Source of the DNA: Bromus sterilis
Lineage: Eukaryota; Streptophyta; Magnoliopsida; Poales; Poaceae
Direction: 5' to 3'
DNA: 64,000 nucleotides
NCBI GenBank assembly: GCA_950022295.1
Contig: OX465598.1
Coordinates: forward strand, 170,022,001 to 170,086,000
How positions within the stretch are numbered: position 1 is the stretch's first letter; each line of letters starts with the position of its first letter. Shown one piece after another: positions 12,901 to 23,158 of this stretch. Below the pieces are notes generated by a model. It searched no databases, was not told the DNA's origin, and saw nothing but the letters and a program-made list of their open reading frames with translations. The position numbers were made by a program, and so were the translations under genes.

Positions 12901-14120
12901 TTAGTGGGCTCGGCCCACGTGGCTGCAGAGGTGGCCGGCCTGGGCTGGGTGAGCTGGGCCGCCTGGCCTGGCTGGGCCGCTGGGGAGGGGGCCAGCCCAC
13001 GTGGCCACGGTGGCCGGTTCATGCTCCTCCCGAGCCGTGGCTGGGGCGCGGCGGCGCCGGCTGCCTCCGGCGAGGGGCGTGGCGAGGAGAGGCCGGGCAT
13101 GGCCGAGGGGCGCTGGAGCCGGTGGAGGGTGGCCGGATCCGGCCGGATCCGGGCCGGGGAGTGGCCGGGGTGGCCGTGGGGCGTGGCCTCGAGCTCGGGC
13201 CGGCGCGCTCCTCCGTCCATGGCGCGGGCGGCGCGGCGTCCATGTGGCGGCGACCTGCGAAGAGGCGAGGGAGGCGGGTCAGGGACGAGAGGGAGAGGAA
13301 GAGGGCGCGGGGAAGGAGGAGAGGCGCGGAGGAGGCCGGCTGGCTGCTCGCCGGAGCGCGGGCGGCACGGCGGCGGCGTCTCCATGGCGAGCTCGGACGG
13401 AGGCGGGCCCAGATCGGCCCGGGCGGCTGGCGGCGGGCCCTGCGGGGCCCGGATCTGGCTGGGCGGTTGGTGGAGCACGTGGAGGCCTCTGGGCCGTTGA
13501 TCTGTTGATCCGATGGCCAGGATTGCCTGGGAGCTAGGGTTTCGAGGGGAGGAAGGATGTGGGCAGAATTTTGAGCCAAAACTCAGGGGGTGGCTGCAAA
13601 AATTGCTTAGGGAAACCCTAATTGGGTGTGGGAGGCAGGTGGTCTTTATATAGGCAGGTTGGCAGGCCAGTTGACGCAAACGCCCTCGGTACCCCTCTCG
13701 CGTGTCCGGTGAATACGTTCGTGACCGCCGAAGTTGCATACGGACTCCGATTCCGATGAAATCTCGAACCACGCGCTCAGCGCGTCGAGCTCTTCGAGCG
13801 TACCTCACTGCGATGACATTCCGACAACATTTTCCGGCGCGCTATAAAAATATCCCGTTTAATTATTAAACGGGGTTTTTCTTTCCGTTGGCTGCGGCTG
13901 GTCTCGTGCGGTTTTCGCGACGGTGATCGGGTGAAACCCGGTGTCGCAAAGGTCGAGTGTCAGGGTGGCAAGGGTCGGTCTCCGTTCGATACGAGATAAG
14001 AGGGGGGAAATAATCGCCGATCGATAAATCGGGGATGCAAACACCGCAAACAAATCAGGCAATCAATCAATTCACGCAGAAAACAAAGTTTTTAATTTTT
14101 GTGAAATCTGGGCTGTTACA
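9998..14120 (-). mobile_element. Solo LTR N, Tekay/Del-type, with perfect TSD
   Basis: Read on the minus strand it begins TGTAACAGCCCAGATTTCAC (from 14120) and ends ATATCGGGCCTTACA (9998). These are the same termini as element K's 3' LTR (48989-52921), and large parts of the body match, including the conserved block at 10751-10823. TGAGG occurs immediately on both sides (9993-9997 and 14121-14125), so both ends are exact. There is no second LTR, primer site or gag-pol, so this is a solo LTR left by LTR-LTR recombination. The GC-rich part near 12890-13500 produces long antisense ORFs that are not genes. Confidence 0.9.
13645..13652 (-). promoter_or_regulatory. TATA box of solo LTR N
   Basis: The minus strand reads TATATAAA followed by GACCACC. 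The equivalent sites in element K's LTRs read TATAAATAGACCACC (31212 and 49462), so the core promoter position is conserved. A GGGTTTCCCTA-type leader follows in all three. Confidence 0.7.
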
Positions 14121-14271
14121 TGAGGACCCATCTCATTTTATCATCCGCCCTGGATGGGATGCCCCTCACGTACGATGCTTTTCGAGAGTGTTGTGTGCTT
14201 GGCCTTGTCTTCTTAGACAAGTGGGTACGACTCTCGGTTCTCCATATGATTGAGTTGTGACTGGAATTACA

Positions 14272-15527
14272 TACGCATATTCCGGGTCTCGACAACAGAA
14301 CCCTTTTTCTGTGATCTCGCCTCTGTTCCGCCGCCACCGCGCTTCCAAGATCGGGAGCGCCAGCCGAGCTCTTCCCGGCACCCTGCCGGAGGGAGGATTG
14401 ACCTCCGGGAGATTCCCCTCCACCATGGACGCTTCCCGGATGATCCGTGAGTAGTCACCCTTGGACCATGGGTCCTTGATCAGTAGCTATGGGATGTTCT
14501 CCTCCCTTGTTTGTTCTTCATGGTTTATACCTCGTGAGCTGCCCTACATGATCGAGGCACATATGTAATTTTCTGCTGTTCCTATGCTGAGTTTGTTGGG
14601 ATCTAATGGATTATGAGACTATGTTCAGATTGTGATTGAGTAATATATTTGGTTCTTATCTTTTATATTTTTTTCCTAAGTAATTCTTGCATGTTCTCCA
14701 TAGTAGTTTAGTGCTTTAGCCAAGTAGTAGGTAGTAATTTCAAGAGGGAACATTATGCTCGATTGTGGGTTCATGTCCCCTGATGACACGCTTGAGTGAC
14801 ATAAACATGAGTCTAGGGGATGTACTGTTTCCACAAGGGGGAAAGCAACGGTGCTTGTAACCGCGGTTGCAAGGATTGTTTACTTTACGCAAAGTGCTTT
14901 TTAATGCAGTTGTTTGTTGCTTGGGTTTACACTACCAGCAAGATGTTCTGGATAGATATCTCAAGGTGGATGATTAGTAGTAGATGCAGTTGGATTTCGG
15001 TCTACTTATTTTGGCGTACCGCCCATGCTTTTGAGCTTCGTCCTTTCTTTGTATCATAGTTAGCATTGTGGTGCGTTTTTAATCCTGTCAATTGCCCAGT
15101 TGTGATTTGTTTACCTCGCATAGCATTTTTATCGTCTTTTGGGAGAGAGACATCACTAGTGAACATCACGGGAACCCAGTCCATATTCTCATCACTATTT
15201 ACACGCTCTTTTATTTTCGTTCTTTTACTTTCTAACTGTTATCATTATCCCTTGCGTTTGATCACTTATGAACAACAAGGCCGGAGAGATTGACAACCTC
15301 TCCGTACTCGTTGGGAAGCAAAGTTATTTGTGTGGTGTGCAGGTCCAGGTGAAGTAAACAATCTTGAATATTTTCAACGGTGCCATTGTTCACTTCATCA
15401 CCTACCTATCATTGTCGTAGTCCTACGGGATACGATGTTTTCAACCTTGGTATCATTGCCAAGGGAAATTTTCCGCTACACTACATCTAACCTTCCACTT
15501 AGGGTAACCAACAAGGATAGATCATCA
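14272..15527 (+). mobile_element. Element A, 3' LTR, second part
   Basis: The sequence resumes the Athila-type LTR in the segment before CCATGGACGCTTCCCGG and runs to GATAGATCATCA, the same end as the 5' LTR at 1095. Both LTR ends of A are thus within view except for the window-truncated 5' start. It abuts an inverted LTR of the same family directly (see findings). Confidence 0.85.
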
Positions 15528-16335
15528 ACGGAAAATTTCCCTAAGTGAAGATACCAAGGTTTGCTTACTTTACCTGGACCTACACACAGATGCAAATAAC
15601 TTTGCTCCCAACGAGTATAGAGAGGTTGTCAATCTCTCTGGCCTAGCCGTTTACAAAGGATCAAACGCAAGAGATAATGATAGTGATAATAACTGCAACT
15701 AGAAAGTAAAACAGGAAGTAAATTGAGGGTGTAAACAGCGGTGGAAATATGGACCGGGGTCCCATGAAGTTCACTAGTGATGTCTCTCTCCCAAAAGACA
15801 ATTAATACCTATGCGAGGTGAACAAATTACAACTGGGCAATTGACAGGATTAAAAACGCACTGCAATGCTAACTATGCTACAAAAAAGGAAGAGGCTCAA
15901 AAGCTTGGGAAGTACACCAAGACAAGTAGACCGAAATCCATCTGCATCTACTCACTAATCATCCACCTTGATATATCTAACCAGAATATCTCGCTGGTAT
16001 TAAGTTGTGAGCCGCACCCAAAGTTTAAACCCTAGGTTGCGTCCCCTGGCCGCCTAGACTCCTGGTGGTTCCCCTGGGCCCCCTTCGGGAGTCTGGAAGC
16101 TTCCGGGTCGCTGATTTTTTATATATTTTTCCTGGAATTTTTCTAGCACTCTAAGTAATGGGAAAACTGAAATAGAAAGACATCATAAAACAGGAACTGG
16201 CACTGGGGTGCACTGAGTTAATATGTTAGTCCAAATATGATCAAAAGTGTATGAAAGTGCATAGAAAGCATAGAAATATCACCGAAATACATGCATGGAG
16301 CAAGAAGAAATTATAGATACGTTTGGGACATATCA
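15528..16335 (-). mobile_element. Element B, inverted Athila-type LTR, internally deleted piece
   Basis: On the minus strand this is the LTR start (TGATATGTCCCAAACG, from 16335) joined to the LTR's right half. At about 16034 the sequence jumps from the segment before the GGGTGCGGCTC motif to the GC-rich left part, losing several hundred bases. Element A is inserted in it: the bases right of A continue the U5 side (GAAAATTTCCCT...). ACGGA at 15528 may be A's target duplication, but its partner is outside the window. Confidence 0.7.
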
Positions 16336-17196
16336 CACTCCCTCTTGGAGTTGCTATCAACCACTTGGCCAAAGAAAGACACATGAACGGAGATCATGCA
16401 AGAATTACTCAAGAACATAAATATAAAACGAGAAGAACCAAATGTATTACTCATCACAATATGAACATAGTCTCATAATCCATCAGATCCCAGCAAACTC
16501 AACATAGCAACAATAGAAAGAATTACATATGTGACTTGATCATGTAGGACAGATCACAATGTCTAATCAATAAAGCACAAATGTGGAGAGAAGACATCAC
16601 ATAGCTACTGATCATGGACCCATGGTCCAAGGTGGACTACTCACGGCTCATCCGGGAAGCGTCCATGGTGGTGGAGAAGCTCCTGGAGGTCAATCCTCCC
16701 TCCGTTAGGGTGCCAGGAAGAGGTATTCTTTTTCTCCCGATCTTGGAAGCGCGGCGGCAGCAGAACGGAGGCGAGATCGCGAAAAAGGGTTCTGTCCTTT
16801 GCGGTTTCGGGGCGAGAGGTAAATATAGGCGAAGGGGGCAGTCTGGGGGCCAAGAGGGAGTGCAGGCGGCCTCCCGATGCGGCCCCACCCTAGGCCGCGC
16901 CCCCTGGCCGCCTGGACTCCAGGTGGTTCCCCTCTAGTCCCCCTTCGGGACTCTGGAAGCTTCTGGGTCGCTAATTTTTTTTATATTCCCCCCCCAAATT
17001 TTTCGGGCACTTTAAGTAATGAGAAAACCTGAAATAACAAGACAACATAAAACAGAAACTAGCACGGGGGTGCACTGAGTTAATAGGTTAGTCCAAATAT
17101 GATCAAAAGTGTATGAAAGTGTATAAAAAGCATATAAATATCACTCAAAACATGCATGGAGCAAGGAGAAATTATAGATACGTTTGGGACATATCA
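16336..17196 (-). mobile_element. Element B, inverted LTR, left part
   Basis: This is an Athila-type LTR on the minus strand from its start (TGATATGTCCCAAACG, read back from 17196) to the CTCCAAGAGGGAGTG segment at 16336. It abuts the preceding truncated piece without an obvious target duplication. One reading is a single LTR rearranged by a duplicated or converted 5' segment; another is two LTRs with a deletion. In either case the copy is not intact. Confidence 0.7.
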
Positions 17197-17810
17197 ACAT
17201 CCCCAAGCTTAATTTATGCTCATCCTAGAGTAGGTAAATGATAACAAGCATAATTTTTGTGGTGACATGCTACCAACCATAAAAGAACTTTTAATTAAAG
17301 AAAGTAAGGCATGTAATTCAATTCAAGTCATAACAAGCAAGAGTCTATATCAGCATTGAAAGAAGCAACATAAGAACATAAAGGTGCAAGAGCTCTCGCT
17401 GTCCGTGACTCGAATGTCTCCAATTGGTGTTTGTGTGCAAGAAGTGGGAGATGGGAATGCGAGAGAGGAAAACATTTATTTTTTTGATAACTCAATCTAC
17501 TAAAGTGTCACACTTGGTATCCTTTGGAATCTTATCTTGACTCGTCCCCAGACCACTAGCCAGGTACAATTCAAAATGATACACTCCCTTTCAACATTTT
17601 GAGCACTCATGCAATGGATGAGCGTAAGCAAGAAAGTTGACACTTAGGATGGCAAAGAGAGGGATGACGGAGGAGGAAGACAAAAAGGTGTGAAAGGCTC
17701 ACATCAATGAGGACAATCACTAACGAGAGAAAGCCAAATGATAGATATGATATGAGGAGTAGGGATTGCCATGCAACGGATGCACATGTGAGAATACGTC
17801 TCCACTTAGA
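17197..17810 (-). mobile_element. Element B, 3' internal end (non-coding)
   Basis: It starts with the reverse complement of the polypurine segment (ACATCCCCAAGCTTAA) next to the LTR and matches element A's internal end in reverse (about 5490-6075). This shows that the neighbouring LTR is the 3' LTR of a minus-strand element. The match fades after the CACATGTGAG motif near 17795, where LTR L begins. Confidence 0.75.
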
Positions 17811-17867
17811 AAACGTTTCGGGTGGGGCTTGGGTCTATGGCAAGTGGGGCCAGGGTGTCATATGATT

Positions 17868-17888
17868 GAGAGAGAGAGAGAGAGAGGT
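17868..17888. repeat. (GA)n microsatellite
   Basis: An uninterrupted run of about ten GA units lies inside LTR L. Confidence 0.95.
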
Positions 17889-18306
17889 CGAGGCAGGGGA
17901 ACTCACCGACGGGGAGGGCACGGCTGGAGGCGTTGACCTAAGGAATGGAACGGGCACCCTCAGGCGAGCAGGCCCGTACCCATGGTCCTCTAGCGGTTGC
18001 CGAACGGCGACGTACGAGTCCTCCTGACGGCGACGACCATGGTTTTCGTCGGAGGTTGATCAAGTCGAGGATTCCGACGACGTTGTGATCGGGAAAGGAT
18101 TGGGGAAGAACTACGGGTTGAAGGGAAGCTCACTGGGGGTGGAGTCATGGCGGAGGAGGCACGGGAGCGAGGGGGAGACGAATGCGATGCCGGCGACAGA
18201 GCTGTGGCTGGAGGCGGGGAAGAAGAGCTTCCCGACGCTGGTTTCTTGCGCGGGAGCTAGATTGGGAGGTGCAGAGGGCTGCTGGTGATGAGCAAGGGCA
18301 AGCTCA

Positions 18307-18313
18307 ATTTATA
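18307..18313 (-). promoter_or_regulatory. TATA box of LTR L
   Basis: The minus strand reads CCCTATAAATTGAGC, ahead of a GC-rich region. The position fits an LTR promoter. Confidence 0.5.
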
Positions 18314-19864
18314 GGGGGAGGCGAGATTCCATGGTCAGATGCCGCCGGGCAGACGCAGCCATGGCGGAGCAGTGGACGGGGTGAGGTGGTGCGGGCCTTG
18401 GTGGCCTGAGAAGGTTCGGGAGGGCTCACGGGTGAGCAGGGCAGCGCATGGAGCCGATGGGAGGGGGAGCAAGGGCACTGGAACCACGGCGGCACTATGC
18501 CCTTCATGTTCCTCATGGAGGCAAGAAGCTGGCATGATTCCGGCAAGGAAAATAGGGGCAAGGGGACGCGTGTGAGGGGGCAAAGCCGTGTGACGCGGCA
18601 GTACACCAGCAAGGCGACGGGGCGAGACGCAGGGGCATGGTTCACGTGTCCAGTGGCTTCGGGCGTGCCCAGAGCGCGCCAGTGGCACGCCATGGTCGTG
18701 GCCACTATGACACTGGTGCAAAGGGGTGAGGTTTCACGTGGAAAAGCGTGGCTAGTGGGTTCTCCATTCCTTGAGCACGGTGGTGGCTTTGAATGGTCAA
18801 GGGTGTCACTGTGGTGATCATAGCTTCACTGCAATGTTTGGTGTAGTAATCTTGTAGAGCAAGCTGGGGCAAAATGGTGGAGTTTGGGTGGTGAACAAGT
18901 TGTCACAGGTGCTTAGGGTTGGAGGGACTATCATCCTATGAATTTGCAGCTCAAATGGCCAAGGAAATAATGCACTTCCTTCGAAAAGCACCAAATGGTC
19001 CAGAATTCCTTTGGTGAATCTAGCATCACCTAGGCTTTATGGATTAGGCTCAAATTTTGTGGAGAGGTGTCATTTGGGGGTGTGCACAAGTGTGCAAAGG
19101 TTCATGCCTAGGGGAATTACCTAGCTAGTACTTGCTTCACAAGATACCCTGTTGGACAGAAACTTGATCATGAGAGTGCCCTCACATGGGTGGTTGGATT
19201 TGGCTAAAACTTTCTTTAGTGGAGTCATTTGGGTGTGGTAACATGTGCAAAAAGTTTCAGAGCAAATTGATACTCCTACCATGCACTTGCTTCACAATGC
19301 CCCCTTGCTGCATCCGAACTTTGGGAATTTTGGTATGGAGTTTGGCTAGTCACCTAGAGCTGAAATTTTTCATAGGCTCATGATATGATCATAAGATCTT
19401 GCACAAAAAGTTTCACCAGCAATGGATAAGGATAAATAACACTTCTTTCGCAAAGTGCCATTCTGCCCCCACAGACAAATGAATTTCCCTAGGTGAAAAT
19501 TTCACTTGGTCCATGCAATGTTTTTGGAGAATGTGGCAAGATATGATGTCAAGGACATGTGGGAATTATATGGGGATTTATGGAGCAATATAAATAGGGG
19601 TTGCTTCACAATCCTCAAATAAAAGGAATATTCCTTTTATTGCAAAAGGAACCTATGATATGAATAAAAATGTGGCTTGGATGAGATGGATCAAGGAATG
19701 ATCATTTGGAAAGGCTTAGCGAATCATGGGATTCTTGAGAAGGAAAGAAAATATGCTCAAGTTCCAAGTCCAAAGAGTTGCTCAAAATCAAATCAACTGG
19801 CAAATCCAGAAATAAATCAGGAAAGTTTTTGGGAAAAGAAAGTTCCAAAATCCAGGATGTCACA

Positions 19865-20041
19865 TCTTGCACCTTTATGTTCTTAATTTTCTAGTTTCAA
19901 TACTAGATATAGACTATTGCTTGTTATTGTCTTACTTGCTTACTTTGAAGTTCTTATATAGGTGTTAGCATGTCACCACAGAAATTATCTGTGTTATCAT
20001 TTATATACTCGAGGACGAGCATGAATTAAGCTTGGGGATGT
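19865..20041 (+). mobile_element. Element D, 3' internal end with polypurine segment
   Basis: This 177 bp forward fragment matches element A's last internal bases (CTCGAGGACGAGCATGAATT then AAGCTTGGGGATGT). It marks the following LTR as a 3' LTR, although that same LTR is also followed by a gag region. Confidence 0.8.
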
Positions 20042-21688
20042 TGATACATCCCGAATGTATCTATAATTTCTTCTTGTTCCATGCTCTTTTAGGTGACATT
20101 GCTATGTGTTTTGCTACACTTTTATATCTTTTTATGCATATTTGGACTAACCTACTAACTAAGTGCACCGAGTGCCAGTTTTTGTGTGCTGATGTCTGTG
20201 AATTGCAGGTTTTTACCCAAATTTAGAGAGCTCCAAAAATTCCAAGAAAATAAGATAAAAAAATCAGCGCAACAGAAGCTTCGGGAATCACCGAAGGAGG
20301 GCTAGAGGGGGGCCACCCCCTGCCCAGGCGGCAAGGGGGCACAGCCACACCCTAGGCCGTGCCATCAGGGCGCCTGGGGGAGGGTCCAGCCCCTGGTGCC
20401 CCCTTTGGCCTATATTTAGTCCTCGCTCCGAAAACCCTCGGGAGGAACCCCACATCACGATTTTCACCTCTGTTCCTCCGCCGTCTTTCTTCCAAGACCT
20501 GGAGCACTAGAAGACCTCTTCCCGGCACCCTGTCGGAGGGACGATTGACCTTCGGGAGCTTCTCCACCACAATGAGTGCTTCTCGGATGTGCCGTGAGTA
20601 GTCCCCCTTGGATCATGGGTCCATGACCAGTAGCTATGTGATGTCTTCTCTCCAATCTTGTGCTTCAATTCTTAGCCCTTGTGAGCTTCCTTACATGATC
20701 AAAGCATCTATGTAATTTTCATGATGTTGCTATGCTGTGTTTGTTGGGATCTGATGGATTATAAGATTATGTTCAGATTGTGATGAGTTATATATTTGGT
20801 TCTCCATTTATATTTTGTTCTTGTGTAATTCTTGCATGTTCTCTGGTGCTTTTTATTTCTTTGGCCAAGTAGTAGATAGTAACTCCAAGAGGGAGCGTTT
20901 ATGTTTGATTGTGGGTTCATGCCCCCCCCCCCCGATGTCTAGCTTGAGTTACAGAAACATGAGACTAGGGGATGTGTTGTTGCCACCAGGGAGAAAACAA
21001 TGGTGCTTGTAATCGCTGTTCCAAGGATTGTTTACCTTATGCATAGATTGTTAATGAAATTGTCTGTTGTTTTGAGTTTACACTTTGGGTGGGGCTCAAC
21101 ACTTAATACCAGCGAGATGTTCTGGATAGATATCTCAAGGTGAATGATTAGTGAGTAGATGCAGTTGGATTTCAGTCTACTTCTCCTTGCGTACTGCCCA
21201 TACTTTTGAGCCTCTGACCTTCTTTACAGCATAATTAGCATCGCGGTGCGTTTATAATTTTGTCAATTGCCAAGCTGTAATTTGTTCACCCAGCTTAGTT
21301 ATTTTATCTTCTTTTGGGAGAGAGACATCACTAGTGAACATCATGGGACCCCGGTCCATATTTCCATCACTGTTTACACCTCCATTATTTACTGCTTTAT
21401 TTCCTTTTAGTTGCTATCATCACCACTATTATTTCCCGCTTGTGTTTGATCCTTGGTAAACAACAAGACCGGAGAGATTGACAACCTCTCTGTACTCGTT
21501 GGGAGCAAAGTTTTTTTTTCTGTGTGCAGGTCCATGTCAACTCCTAGCAAGAAAATTTCTAGCGCCGTTGACACCTACTTGCAGAATTCGGAGTCCTACT
21601 GAAGACATAAACCTTGGTATCTTCACCGAGAGGAATTTACTGCTAGCTACATCTCAACCTCCACTTGGGGTAACCAACGAGGAGCGAG
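20042..21688 (+). mobile_element. Element D, Athila-type LTR shared by two internal regions
   Basis: This near-complete LTR begins TGATACATCCCGAATGTATC and reads to AACCAACGAGGAGCGA. It is preceded by the 3' internal end and followed by 5' internal sequence, so it serves as 3' LTR to one body and 5' LTR to another. The last LTR bases and the tRNA-Asp primer site are deleted at about 21688, where the sequence joins GATAGGGGAGTTGCACAC. A poly-C run lies near 20922-20932. Confidence 0.8.
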
Positions 21689-21822
21689 ATAGGGGAGTTG
21701 CACACTATCTTTTACCTTTGCTTTTTAGTCTTTTTAGTTTACTTTTTACTTTTTGCTTTATAAGTCTTTTATCAAAAACCAAAAAATATATATTTACTTT
21801 GTTCTTGCTTGCTGCTGTTACT

Positions 21823-23158
21823 ATGGGTTCCACTGGAAACACCAAGTTGTGTGGCTTCACTAGTCACAAAAACTATGACTTTATCAACACTCCTATTGCC
21901 CCACCTGCCACTTCAGCACCTTCATATGAAATTGAACTTTCTTTACTAAATCTTGTTATGAAAGAACAATTCTCCGGTGCTGGAGATGAAGCTTCTTTTC
22001 ACTTGAATAATTTTGTTGAGCTTTGTGATATGAAAATTTACAAAGAAGTAGATGGTGATATTGTTAAACTTAAGCTTTTTCCTTTCTCCTTGAGAGGAGG
22101 AGCTAAAGTGTGGCTTCAATCCTTGCCTAGGAATAACATAGATTCTTGGGATTAGTGCAAGGATGCTTTTATTGGGAAGTAATACCCACCTGCTAAGATT
22201 ATCCAGTTGAGAAGTAACATTATGAATTTTAAACAATTGGATAATGAACACATTGCCCAAGCCTGGGAACTAATGAAATCTCTTGTCAAAATTTCCCTAC
22301 ACATGGTTTGACTACTTGGATGGTTATCCAGACTTTCTATGCAGGATTGAACTTTACCTCACGGAATCTGTTGGACTCGGCCGCGGGAGGAACCTTTATG
22401 TCAAGTACACTTGGTGCTGCCACGAAGTTATTGGACGAGATGATGACAAACTATTCTCAATGTCACACTGAAAAAGCTCCAACAGGTAGGAAGGTAAACT
22501 CTGTTGAGGAGATCTCCTCTTTAAATGAAAAGGTTGACGTGATCATATCTTTACTTACGAAGTAAGCTCCTATTGATCCTCATGATGTTCCTTTAAATTC
22601 TTTGGTTGTTCAAGAAAGATAGGAAGTTGATATTAATTTTATTTCTAGGAACAACTTTAATAATAATTTTTATAGGGGTAATTTCGGTAGCAATCCTAGA
22701 CCGTTCCCATCCAACAACTATGGGAAAAACAACACTATTCTAGCACCAAAAACTCCACTTCTGAATTATAGGGCATGCTTAAGGACTTTATCACTTCTCA
22801 AAAATCCTTCGACAAGAGTGTAGAAGATAAATTAGAAAAACTAGGTAGTCTCTCTTTGAAGGTAGATAATATAGCTCATGATGTAGAGATGCTTAAAATT
22901 AGAACTTCTCCCCTTGAGGAAAGGAACACTACACCCATGAATGCAACACAAGTGAAAATTAATGAGAACATTAGAATGCTAGCCAAACTTAAGGATAGAA
23001 TGGGCTAGAGAAAAGGAAGAGGAAGATAGGATAAAAAGACTTCCTACTCACATTACTATTGCCACTATACAAGTTGCTGAGGATCTCAAAACTTTTAGCA
23101 CCCAACACATCCCTAGTTCGAATAGACCTATTAATGATGATGCTAATACCTCAACCTA
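21823..23158 (+). pseudogene. gag: Broken gag of element D (second copy)
   Basis: The start at 21823 gives MGSTGNTKLCGF, parallel to element A's gag at 1259. The capsid motif DQFSGAGDD of A reads EQFSGAGDE here, followed by LFPFSLRGGAKVWLQSLPRN. A stop replaces the Lys codon after IDSWD (ending at 22155), another stop lies near 22180, and a frame change follows near 22290 (the next frame opens MTTWMVIQTFYAGLNF). Further stops are at about 22563 and 22619. The fragment ends at 23158, before the protease domain, where it joins inverted LTR E abruptly. An RNA-packaging capsid protein is the family role; this copy cannot make it. Confidence 0.85.

Larger units (their letters stand above)
6379..14271 (+). 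mobile_element. Solo LTR M (6379-9997 and 14126-14271), inserted in element A's 3' LTR
   Basis: It begins TGTCACAACCCC and ends GGAATTACA, the TG...CA ends of an LTR. With the nested LTR N and one copy of its target duplication removed it is about 3.8 kb, with no primer site or coding sequence, so it is best read as a solo LTR. The GC-rich stretch 6860-7610, with pyrimidine-rich leader-like sequence near 7040-7080, gives many long spurious ORFs. AATTTG-type low-complexity repeats lie at 7976-8042. The block 9006-9070 is shared with the Tekay-type LTRs. The expected 5 bp target duplication is not clear (ACGGA left, TACGC right), so the outer ends could be off by a few bases. Confidence 0.6.
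17811..19864 (-). mobile_element. LTR L of another gypsy-type family, minus strand
   Basis: Read on the minus strand it begins TGTGACATCCTGGATTTTGG (from 19864). It holds a TATAAAT box at 18307-18313 followed by a GC-rich leader, a typical LTR layout. The far end at about 17811 has no clear CA terminus or matching duplication, so it may be truncated. The flanks differ in orientation (element B reversed on the left, element D forward on the right), which points to a rearrangement breakpoint at or near this LTR. Its long frames near 18085-18820 are GC-rich shadows. Confidence 0.55.

Noticed and set aside
12789..13808. Long overlapping frames on both strands (up to 339 codons), Pro/Arg/Ala-rich
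   Set aside because: They lie in the GC-rich leader part of solo LTR N, appear in several frames at once and match no domain; GC-rich sequence lacks stops.
18085..18817. Possible gene (several Gly/Arg-rich frames of 60-130 codons)
   Set aside because: LTR L leader region on the minus strand; frames overlap on both strands without a domain.
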